From CAYNOZ01 sp964398955 (GTDB lineage Archaea > Methanobacteriota_B > Thermococci > Thermococcales > CAYNOZ01): a stretch of DNA of 9,677 nt. Each line of letters begins with the position of its first letter. Within the stretch, counting starts at the first letter, position 1. The translations under genes and the position numbers were made by a program. Shown here in pieces: positions 1-5,628 of the stretch. The stretch covers positions 1 through 9,677 of the forward strand of contig CAYNOZ010000060.1 of the NCBI GenBank assembly GCA_964398955.1. Direction: 5' to 3'. The notes beneath the pieces were generated by a model. That model did no database searches. It was not told the DNA's origin and saw nothing but the letters and a program-made list of their open reading frames with translations.

Positions 1-1232
1 GCTATGTCTTCTGATTCTGCGGCACTTTCTTCTGCATTTGCTGAAGCATTTTCTATGTTTGTAGCTAAATCTTGTGTCATTTTTGCTTGTTCATCAGCTC
101 CTTCGGAGATCTCTTGAACTGACTCTGAAACTTCGGTAGATGTTGAGTTTAATTCTTCTGAGGAGGAAGCTATTGAGTCTGATGCTTCACTTACTTCCGT
201 TGCTAAAGATTTAATATGTTTAATATCTTCATCGATCCTTTTTATTAGGGAGTTAAGGGCTTGAACTAGCTTTAAATATTTTCCATCTAGATCTCCCTCT
301 TTTACTCTAGTTTTTAGGTTCCCATTTGAAACCTGTTCTACACTGGTTTTAACTTTATCTAATAGTTCTTCTAAATTCTTTTCTCTGTTTTTTAGATTAG
401 TAATATCTTGATAAATTTCCATTGCCCCAACTATACTTTCATTGTTTTCTATTGGTATAACAGAAGAATGTATGAACATTTTTCCGTCTGGAGTATTTGC
501 GACCACTTCGGAATCTAGAACTTTTTCTCCTGATTTAAGTACGTCTAAAGCAACTGCAGTATCATTATCATAGAATTTTTTAGGATTTAGACCTACTGAA
601 TCATATAGACTCCATCCATATAGATTAAGGGTTCTCTGGCTAGAACATATTAATTTTCCATTTTGATTTATTAGAATTGAATATGCAGGTAAATCTGTTA
701 ATATATTCATAAAGTTTGTTACATCCCTAATCTTCTCTATTCCACCAATTATTTTTTTGTTTTCATTCTTTATAGGCTTAGATTTTGTTAAAAAATATTT
801 AACTTTTTTATTCTTTTTATCTTTGTAGCAATTAGGTATCTTGTTAGTTTTTAGTTCTTGATCAGTTCGTATAGATTTTAGTACTAAAGATTTAGCTATT
901 TCTGAGTCGTAAATATCTTTGATATCTTTTTTTTGTACTTTGTCTAAATTAAAGTAATCTTTAAATTCCTTATTTGCTTTGATAATTTTACCGTTTTTAT
1001 TCACAGCTACGGTAGGAGTAATCGAAAATCTTGTAATGTCTTTTAGTTTTTCTTTTCCTTCTTTTTTGTTCTCTATTTTATCTTTTAGTTTGCGTTTTTC
1101 CTTCTTTTCTTTTTCTAATTCCCTTTTTAGCTTTTGTTCTTGTTTCTTTAATTCCTGATTATCTCTAGAGTCAGAAGTATCTTGGACAAAAAGACTTTTC
1201 AAAATATGTTTTAGAAACGGAATTCTTCTCAC
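1..1232 (-). CDS. Cytoplasmic PAS-PAS-HAMP chemoreceptor (methyl-accepting transducer), 3' end outside window
   Basis: Reading the minus strand from a GTG at 1232 gives 410 codons with no stop before the window edge, so the C-terminus is missing. Residues 24-66 are a Lys/Glu-rich coiled coil. Residues about 68-170 and 174-280 look like two PAS domains; the second ends in the usual DIT motif. A HAMP-like segment follows (about 281-335), then the Ser/Ala/Glu-rich helix that opens an MCP signalling domain (about 335-410). No membrane segment is visible, so it should be a soluble transducer that senses an internal or redox/ligand signal through PAS and controls CheA; the CheA-binding tip lies off the window. 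The GTG start is supported by a TATA-like box about 34 bases upstream, which implies a leaderless or very short-leader mRNA. The GTG overlaps a GAGGTGA string, but no good start lies a normal spacing downstream of it. Family is confident; ligand unknown. Confidence 0.88.
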   Translation of the reverse strand, partial: MRRIPFLKHILKSLFVQDTSDSRDNQELKKQEQKLKRELEKEKKEKRKLKDKIENKKEGKEKLKDITRFSITPTVAVNKNGKIIKANKEFKDYFNLDKVQKKDIKDIYDSEIAKSLVLKSIRTDQELKTNKIPNCYKDKKNKKVKYFLTKSKPIKNENKKIIGGIEKIRDVTNFMNILTDLPAYSILINQNGKLICSSQRTLNLYGWSLYDSVGLNPKKFYDNDTAVALDVLKSGEKVLDSEVVANTPDGKMFIHSSVIPIENNESIVGAMEIYQDITNLKNREKNLEELLDKVKTSVEQVSNGNLKTRVKEGDLDGKYLKLVQALNSLIKRIDEDIKHIKSLATEVSEASDSIASSSEELNSTSTEVSESVQEISEGADEQAKMTQDLATNIENASANAEESAAESEDI

Positions 1233-1262
1233 CTCGATTGCTATTAAACCGCAGAAGGGGAC

Positions 1263-1270
1263 ATTTATAT
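1263..1270 (-). promoter_or_regulatory. TATA-like box of the chemoreceptor gene
   Basis: On the minus strand the string ATATAAAT, preceded by a run of seven A, ends about 30 bases before the GTG start at 1232. That spacing suits an archaeal promoter with a leaderless or nearly leaderless transcript. Inferred from position and composition only. Confidence 0.5.
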
Positions 1271-1304
1271 TTTTTTGGGATGGTCTTGTCATCAAAGGTC
1301 TGCT

Positions 1305-1322
1305 ACCCTTTTAAAGGGGGTA
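1305..1322. repeat. Palindrome upstream of the chemoreceptor promoter
   Basis: A perfect 13-base palindrome, CCCTTTTAAAGGG (1306-1318), sits within a slightly longer inverted repeat (TACCC ... GGGTA). It lies about 35 bases upstream of the chemoreceptor TATA-like box. A second small inverted repeat (AAAGGT with ACC plus TTT, around 1294-1311) overlaps it. It could be an operator or an RNA hairpin; there is no direct evidence for either. Confidence 0.4.
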
Positions 1323-1393
1323 ATTATCCATTAAAAGAGATGGGGTTTGTCTTCCCGATTGGTGAAAATATTAAAAGTGTTTTATAGGTGTGA

Positions 1394-1429
1394 ATCAGAA
1401 AATTTAGTTAACACTCTATTTTCTCTGAT
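1394..1429. repeat. Inverted repeat (imperfect hairpin)
   Basis: ATCAGAAAAT (1394-1403) pairs with ATTTTCTCTGAT (1418-1429) to give 10 base pairs with two single-base bulges and a 14-base loop. The loop carries the self-complementary GTTAAC. The TCTCTGA arm can also pair with TCAGAGA at 1525-1531, so two alternative folds are possible. Confidence 0.4.
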
Positions 1430-1547
1430 AGAGGGGGCATGAAAGGTTCGAGGCTGTTTATGGATTATAAAGGACTTTGAATGACTAGCAAAACCAGAAA
1501 AAGTTACTGATATAAATTTAGTTTTCAGAGAAAAAACAGTTAACACT
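1407..1547 (+). repeat. Direct 9-base repeat GTTAACACT, two copies
   Basis: The 9-mer occurs at 1407-1415 and 1539-1547. AATTTAG also recurs just before each copy (1401-1407 and 1515-1521), but in the second unit 17 extra bases separate the two motifs. Each copy contains the palindrome GTTAAC. It could be a paired protein-binding site or a trace of duplication. Confidence 0.35.
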
Positions 1548-1642
1548 AAAGAAAATTTTAAAAAATAATTTCCTAGTTATCTCATGTTGATGATGCTTAA
1601 TCTACATTAAGAAGGGTAAAAATCTTAATTAAGGGATTTTTT

Positions 1643-1653
1643 ATTTATATATT
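1643..1653 (+). promoter_or_regulatory. TATA-like box upstream of the beta-propeller/TPR gene
   Basis: The string ATTTATATATT would place transcription start near 1673. That is about 20 bases before the hydrophobic ORF at 1695 and about 210 bases before the TTG of the large surface protein at 1887. The surrounding DNA is T-rich, so chance resemblance is a real risk. Confidence 0.4.
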
Positions 1654-1694
1654 GGTTTTTTCTACTTTTTTTAGTATTTCTTTTGGATTGAGCT

Positions 1695-1883
1695 TTGATT
1701 TTACTATTATTCCTTTTCTTACCCATTATTAATTATTCTGTAGAATTTTTAATACTTTTTCATTTATTTCCACTATTATTGCTACCTACCAAAAAATCTT
1801 TTATAGTATTGAATATAAACAAAAGGATGTATTTCCATTTAGTTTTTATCATACTGGGTTGTATGTTTTTAGGGGGAATTTAA
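1695..1883 (+). CDS. Possible small hydrophobic membrane protein (62 codons)
   Basis: The TTG-started ORF encodes 62 residues dominated by Leu, Phe and Ile, with two possible membrane spans (about 1-33 and 46-61) separated by a Lys-rich turn. Its stop ends three bases before the TTG of the next gene, and the G-run that would serve as that gene's ribosome site lies inside its last codons, as in translationally coupled pairs. Against it, the DNA is very T-rich, which alone yields Leu/Phe/Ile-rich ORFs, and there is no ribosome site before 1695. A shorter ATG start near 1828 after AAAAGG would leave only about 18 codons. I do not recognise a family; it may simply be the 5' leader of the downstream gene. 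Confidence 0.28.
   Translation: MILLLFLFLPIINYSVEFLILFHLFPLLLLPTKKSFIVLNINKRMYFHLVFIILGCMFLGGI
1871..1876 (+). promoter_or_regulatory. G-rich ribosome site deciding the TTG start at 1887
   Basis: AGGGGG ends ten bases before the TTG at 1887. No ATG in this frame would retain the signal peptide, so this site supports the TTG. It lies within the last codons of the doubtful upstream ORF. Confidence 0.4.
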
Positions 1884-1886
1884 AGT

Positions 1887-3929
1887 TTGGTTGCTTTTAA
1901 TTCAGTAAAAAGAACTTTAGTAATATTATTATTCCTTATATTGGTATTTAATAGTTTTGTAGGAGTTACTAAAGCTCAGGAGAATAATCCTAAACTTTGG
2001 GATTATAAAGTCGAAGGACAGGTTAAAAGTGTCTATATAAATGGCGATACTGTTTTAGTTGGATCTACTGATGATAAAGTACATGCTCTTAGAAATGGAA
2101 ACCAGATCTGGGATTACGATATTGGTCGAGATGTTTGGAAAGTACGATCTAAAGAAGATTTAGTAGTAGCTTCTACTTTTTTAAATCAGATTTATGCTTT
2201 GAATTCTTCTGGAGACTTTGAATGGAAGTTTGAACAAAATGGTGGGATAGGAGACTTTGCTTCTTCTGAGGATAAAGTTTTAATCGCTTCTACTATAACT
2301 GACTCTAAAGAATTTGGATACTTTAGTGAAGCCATAGTTCTTAATATGGAAGGATCAGGAATTGGTCAGAGATCTATAAAGGGAAAGGTTTTAGGGACTG
2401 AAGTAAGTGGAAGTAGAGGATTTGTATGGACAGAAAATAATCTTCTCTACTCTTTCTCACTTTTATCAGGTGGGTCATGGTCCTATGAAAGTTCTGCTCA
2501 AATAAATGATATTATGGTTAATGATGGTAGGCTTTTAATTGGAATGGACGATGGAACGGTTACTGCTATTGGATCTTCTAAACTGGTTCTATGGAAGAAG
2601 AATTTGGAACAGCCTATAAATAAAATTCATGCTGATGGATCAAGAATTGCAGTTGGGACGGAGAAAGGAAAGATTTACTTGTTGGAATCTGGTGGGACTT
2701 TGCTTTGGGAAAAGAAGAGTAAGTCAGATTTTGCCATAAAAAATATTTTTGTTTCTAATGAGAGAGTGGTATTCGGATCGACTTCTGGTGTAGTTTATGT
2801 TGTTGATCCAAATAATGGAGAAATTCTTTGGAAATATGATTTAGGACATGATTTAGAGTCTTTATATGTTGGAGGAGGGAAAATAGTTGCTGGTGGAAAT
2901 GAGAAGATCCATGTTTTGGATTTAGAATGGTATGAAAAAGTATCTAAAGAATCTTCTGATTACAGAGAGGAGGGGGATATGTATTTTTCTCAAGGGAATT
3001 ACAGTAAAGCTATTTCTGAGTATAGTAAAGCTCTTGAAATTCTTGATAGAGGTGATGTTTTCATAGGATCAAAAAATGATCAGGGTGTTAGTTATATTAA
3101 AGAGAGAATTGATACGTCTGAAGAATTTTCTAGCAAAAAAGAAGAAGCTCAAAATCTTTTAGAAGAAGCTTCCGATTATTATGAGCAAGGAGAGTATGAA
3201 AAAGCTATAAGTAACTATGAGAGGGTAATTAAGATTTATGAAAATATTGATGTTTCAACTGTTAATGTTAATAATAAGTTAGAGGAAATAAGAAAGGAGA
3301 AAGAGCAATGGGGAGAAGCTCAAAAGCATCTTCAGAATGCTACTGAACTTTTCTCTGAAGGACAATATAATAAATCTATCAAAGAATACGAAGAGGTTAT
3401 AGATGTATACGAACAACTTAATGTTAGTACCACTTCGATAGAAAATAAAAAAGAAAAAGCTCGGAAAAAAATTCAGTTTAAAGATAAAGAAAGAGAATTA
3501 GAAAAAGCTCAAAGCTTAGAAAAGGAAGCTAAAAAAGCATTAGAAGAGGAAATGTACACTCGAGCTGTTAATAAATTTAATCAATCATTAAAATTCTACG
3601 AGAAATATGAAAAGGAAGAAAAGTCTTCACAATTAAAGAAAAAGTTAGAAAATGCCTCTGAAAAGAAGAATAAATACTTTGAAGGTCTTCAACATATAAG
3701 CAAAGGAGACGAATTCATGAATGATCCAGAGAAACTTGATTTCGGTAAAGCCGAAGAAGAATACACTGAAGCCAAAAAATTGTATCAAGAAATAGGAAAA
3801 AATACTTCCATGATACAAAAAAAGATAAAATTAGCCCAATCAAAGGATAGAAGAGGTAAAATCTATATGATAACTCTTTTAGTTGTATTTTTAGCTATGT
3901 TAATATATTTAAACTTCTTTAGAGGATAA
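1887..3929 (+). CDS. Surface-anchored PQQ-like beta-propeller / TPR protein
   Basis: The protein has 680 residues. Residues 8-30 form a signal peptide (Lys-Arg, then a Leu/Ile/Val core, ending near TKA-Q). Residues about 35-346 hold repeated blades of the PQQ/BamB-like type, with recurring patterns of the kind LWDYKV, IWDYDI, LWKKNL, LLWEKK and ILWKYD, each followed by a glycine-rich strand. About five TPR-like helical pairs follow (near 353-387, 420-455, 478-512, 541-575 and 598-637), several with the signature YxxGxYxKAIxxYxxxI. Residues 658-677 are a membrane span, so the protein should sit outside the membrane, held by its C-terminus. The blades lack recognisable enzyme residues, so a scaffold or binding role is more likely than catalysis. 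The TTG start is chosen because it precedes the signal peptide and follows AGGGGG (1871-1876). Architecture is confident; partner and role are unknown. Confidence 0.85.
   Translation: MVAFNSVKRTLVILLFLILVFNSFVGVTKAQENNPKLWDYKVEGQVKSVYINGDTVLVGSTDDKVHALRNGNQIWDYDIGRDVWKVRSKEDLVVASTFLNQIYALNSSGDFEWKFEQNGGIGDFASSEDKVLIASTITDSKEFGYFSEAIVLNMEGSGIGQRSIKGKVLGTEVSGSRGFVWTENNLLYSFSLLSGGSWSYESSAQINDIMVNDGRLLIGMDDGTVTAIGSSKLVLWKKNLEQPINKIHADGSRIAVGTEKGKIYLLESGGTLLWEKKSKSDFAIKNIFVSNERVVFGSTSGVVYVVDPNNGEILWKYDLGHDLESLYVGGGKIVAGGNEKIHVLDLEWYEKVSKESSDYREEGDMYFSQGNYSKAISEYSKALEILDRGDVFIGSKNDQGVSYIKERIDTSEEFSSKKEEAQNLLEEASDYYEQGEYEKAISNYERVIKIYENIDVSTVNVNNKLEEIRKEKEQWGEAQKHLQNATELFSEGQYNKSIKEYEEVIDVYEQLNVSTTSIENKKEKARKKIQFKDKERELEKAQSLEKEAKKALEEEMYTRAVNKFNQSLKFYEKYEKEEKSSQLKKKLENASEKKNKYFEGLQHISKGDEFMNDPEKLDFGKAEEEYTEAKKLYQEIGKNTSMIQKKIKLAQSKDRRGKIYMITLLVVFLAMLIYLNFFRG
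3904..3911 (+). promoter_or_regulatory. TATA-like box for a possible non-coding RNA
   Basis: TATATTTA lies inside the last codons of the propeller/TPR gene. Its centre is about 26 bases before 3934, just before the first arm of a long complementary pair at 3938. The spacing suits a plus-strand transcript of the following gap. Part of it encodes the membrane anchor, so its composition may be coincidental. Confidence 0.38.
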
Positions 3930-3933
3930 ATAC

Positions 3934-4214
3934 TAAATATCCGGTACAAAAGTTATCTTCGTGGTTGGTAAGACCTCTGCATTTAGGGAGATAATAAACC
4001 AAACCTAACCTTTAAGTAGGACCAACACTAGTATTGAGCACCGGATAATGGCAAGTCTGTTATAAGATCTCTCTTCAATACTTTGCAGCCAAGTTTGGAG
4101 GTATTAGGAGTTTCGAGGAATAAATCCCTCATTAAATATGAACAGTTAAACTGGAAGTGCCCTGAACTCCGTAGCTACGACCCAACCTTTCCCGTTTGGT
4201 GTAATTTTGTTTTA
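3934..4214 (+). ncRNA. Candidate structured non-coding RNA, family unknown
   Basis: This gap has no ORF and a hand-counted GC content of 108 in 260 (about 41%) over 3941-4200, clearly above the AT-rich flanks. Complementary segments are abundant. TATCCGGT 3938-3945 pairs perfectly with ACCGGATA 4040-4047. Inside that, GTTGGT 3964-3969 pairs with ACCAAC 4021-4026, extendable by two pairs across a one-base bulge. Other pairs are AATAC 4077-4081 with GTATT 4101-4105, GGAGTTT 4107-4113 with GAACTCC 4164-4170, GAGG 4115-4118 with CCTC 4127-4130, and the palindrome CGTAGCTACG 4170-4179. A T-rich tract at 4205-4213 could end transcription. The plus strand is preferred because of the upstream TATA-like box, that tract and a G-U pair that would not form on the other strand. 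I looked for the conserved cores of SRP RNA, RNase P RNA, tRNA and self-splicing introns and did not find them. Confidence 0.5.
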
Positions 4215-4228
4215 GTCCACAGACAAAC
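4194..4228 (+). repeat. Hairpin around the T-rich tract after the RNA candidate
   Basis: GTTTG (4194-4198) pairs with CAAAC (4224-4228), and GTG (4199-4201) with CAC (4218-4220), with AGA bulged. The loop holds the T-rich run. It could be the 3' terminal stem of the RNA candidate or its terminator. Confidence 0.35.
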
Positions 4229-4259
4229 CCACATCTTCAAAAGTGAGTAGTTGATTCTC

Positions 4260-4268
4260 TTATAAATA
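4260..4268. promoter_or_regulatory. TATA-like box of uncertain direction
   Basis: TTATAAATA is close to an archaeal TATA box and reads acceptably on both strands. On the plus strand its centre is only about 19 bases before the ATG at 4283, so transcription would begin inside the gene. On the minus strand it would start a transcript near 4238 running through the structured gap. The direction cannot be settled from sequence alone. Confidence 0.4.
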
Positions 4269-4282
4269 GCGGTTGAAATAAA

Positions 4283-4789
4283 ATGTATCCTCTTGCTCAT
4301 ATTGGTTTTTCCTTAGGGATAATCAAATTGTTACGGAATTACCGGATTATACATATTTTAGATTTAAGATTTGTAATTATAGGATCACTTCTTCCGGATC
4401 TTATTGATAAACCTATTGGTTTAGTTTTGAATATTTCTGGGAGAGGGGTTTTTCATTCTTTAATTTTTATTTTGTTTCTATATTCTTTATTAAGATTTAG
4501 GTTTTCAGAGAAGAAATTAGTGTTAAACTCATTGTTGTATGGTTCAATTGCTCATATATTCTTGGATAGAGTATTTTTGGATCTGAAAATATTTCTTTGG
4601 CCATTATTAGGTTTTAAGATTTCTTATTCGGTAGTTGATGTAAATTATTATTTTTTAGCTGTATTTAATAGTCTTTATGTTCAAATAACTGAGTTCATGG
4701 GATTAATGATTTTGGTAAGTTTTATTTTGGTTTACGGATTATATAGGAAAGATAATATTATTACGTTCATTTTGGAAGGTAGTTTGTAG
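4283..4789 (+). CDS. YdjM/DUF457-family membrane-bound putative metal-dependent hydrolase
   Basis: The 168-residue protein is mostly hydrophobic, with about four to five membrane spans. It carries the polar residues that mark the YdjM (DUF457) family at the expected places: His6 in an AHIG motif, Asp39 and Asp42 in LLPDLIDKP, His58 after Phe, and His91 with Asp95 in GSIAHIFLD, followed by a Trp-Pro near 106. These residues could bind a metal at the membrane surface. The family is called a putative hydrolase, but to my knowledge its substrate is not established. The ATG lies just before the AHIG motif, so no longer start is needed; no clear ribosome site precedes it. The stop codon overlaps the ribosome site of mptA, so the two are probably one transcription unit. 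Family is confident, function unproven. Confidence 0.8.
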   Translation: MYPLAHIGFSLGIIKLLRNYRIIHILDLRFVIIGSLLPDLIDKPIGLVLNISGRGVFHSLIFILFLYSLLRFRFSEKKLVLNSLLYGSIAHIFLDRVFLDLKIFLWPLLGFKISYSVVDVNYYFLAVFNSLYVQITEFMGLMILVSFILVYGLYRKDNIITFILEGSL

Positions 4790-4792
4790 GTG
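4789..4792 (+). promoter_or_regulatory. Ribosome site of mptA overlapping the upstream stop
   Basis: GGTG begins at the last base of the TAG stop of the DUF457 gene and ends five bases before the mptA ATG at 4798. This placement suggests translational coupling and fixes the mptA start. Confidence 0.6.
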
Positions 4793-4797
4793 TTAGA

Positions 4798-5589
4798 ATG
4801 GTTGAGACACAAGAGGAGAAGTCGGATGTTGATGAGGAACTTGAAAGAGTTGGTATTACGGACTTGAGGACGGTTGCTAAGATAAAAAGGAATGGTAAGG
4901 AGTACACCTTTATACCAAATATAGAAATTACGATAGATTTGGAGAAGAAAAGAGGCATACATATGAGTAGATTGATTGAATCAATATCTGAGACGGTGGA
5001 AGAGGCTACGATGGGTCTTCAATCATCTATTTCTGGGCTTGAAAAAGATATTCTAGAAAGATTGAATGAGAAACATGAATATAAGAGGGCTGAGATTAAG
5101 ATGGAGACTGAACTTGTTATTAGTGATAAAACTCCTGTTAGTGATAAGGATACGTATGAAACTCATGATGTAGAGATTAAGTTAACGAAGGAAGGTGAAA
5201 ACTTTAGAAAAAATATTAAGGTAGAGGTCATTGGTAGTACGGCTTGTCCTCATTCGAAAGTGAATAATAACGGCAAAACGCATATACAAAGAGCTATAGG
5301 TGTTCTTGAAATTAATTCAAATTATGGTAATAATGTAAATCTTGAAGATATGATTTCAATTGTGGAGAATTCCTTTTCTTCAGAGACGTATACATTATTG
5401 AAAACTGAGGATGAAAATTATGTTGTACAGAAGATGTACGAGAACCCTAAGTTTGTAGAGGATGTTGCTCGAGAAATTCTTCATAGATCTAAGAAGAAAT
5501 TTGATAACTGTAAGATCCATGCTAAGTGTGTTTCTAAAGAATCGATTCATAAACATGATGCAATGGCTGAAGGATGGGCTTCTAAATAG
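4798..5589 (+). CDS. mptA: GTP cyclohydrolase MptA (FolE2-like, type IV)
   Basis: This family opens the GTP ring to begin pterin synthesis. In archaea MptA makes 7,8-dihydroneopterin 2',3'-cyclic phosphate, the first step toward tetrahydromethanopterin, and usually needs iron. The 263-residue protein carries the FolE2/MptA landmarks in order: GIHMSR (53-58) after a beta strand of the type NIEITIDL, STACPHSK (147-154) with metal-site Cys150, KTHIQRA (160-166) with His162, the LLKTEDE segment with Glu204, then NPKFVEDVAR (216-225) and a C-terminal HDA (253-255). These residues suggest an intact active site. It is somewhat shorter than the roughly 300 residues usual for archaeal members, with compact loops rather than an obvious truncation. 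It is soluble, cytoplasmic and mildly acidic. The next enzyme, MptB, is not in the window. A FolE2 role in folate or deazapurine synthesis is possible if the host makes no methanopterin. Confidence 0.92.
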   Translation: MVETQEEKSDVDEELERVGITDLRTVAKIKRNGKEYTFIPNIEITIDLEKKRGIHMSRLIESISETVEEATMGLQSSISGLEKDILERLNEKHEYKRAEIKMETELVISDKTPVSDKDTYETHDVEIKLTKEGENFRKNIKVEVIGSTACPHSKVNNNGKTHIQRAIGVLEINSNYGNNVNLEDMISIVENSFSSETYTLLKTEDENYVVQKMYENPKFVEDVAREILHRSKKKFDNCKIHAKCVSKESIHKHDAMAEGWASK

Positions 5590-5628
5590 TGAATAGTAGA
5601 AAAGAAGAAATTTTAAATTAGATAAGTA
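5590..5628. terminator. Short AT-rich gap between convergent genes, likely shared terminator
   Basis: Only 39 bases separate the ends of mptA and the carbamate kinase gene. On the minus strand the gap reads as a pyrimidine-rich run (TTTCTTCTTTTC, about 5599-5610) suited to ending the carbamate kinase transcript. On the plus strand, TTTT at 5611-5614 is the only such tract. No strong hairpin is visible. Confidence 0.35.

Larger units (their letters stand above)
1233..1694. other. Intergenic region with no convincing gene
   Basis: No ORF with gene-like composition was seen on either strand. The stretch holds the chemoreceptor promoter, the palindrome at 1306-1318, a hairpin at 1394-1429, two copies of the 9-mer GTTAACACT and a TATA-like box at 1643-1653. 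A 13-codon ATG ORF at 1439-1480 follows a G-rich string (1431-1437) that resembles a ribosome site, but it is too short to call. The GC-richer, hairpin-bearing part (about 1280-1480) might be an untranslated leader or small RNA. I recognise no family. Confidence 0.5.

Noticed and set aside
1445..1454. GGTTCGAGGC, resembling a tRNA T-arm
   Set aside because: No five-base T-stem, anticodon arm or acceptor stem can be formed around it on either strand.
1439..1480. 13-codon ATG ORF after a G-rich string
   Set aside because: It is too short and unlike a known leader peptide; the start may be chance.
1587..1593. TTGATGA, resembling a C box of a C/D guide RNA
   Set aside because: It departs from the consensus at the first base, and no CTGA D box follows at a suitable distance.
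3934..4240. Identity of the gap as SRP RNA, RNase P RNA or a self-splicing intron
   Set aside because: The GGAA-loop with AGCAG of SRP helix 8, the GAGGAAAGTCC and ACAGAA cores of RNase P, and the paired R/S elements of group I introns were not found on either strand.
4732..4962. Minus-strand ORFs over the DUF457/mptA junction (to 4962)
   Set aside because: They are antisense to two well supported genes and show no domain pattern of their own.
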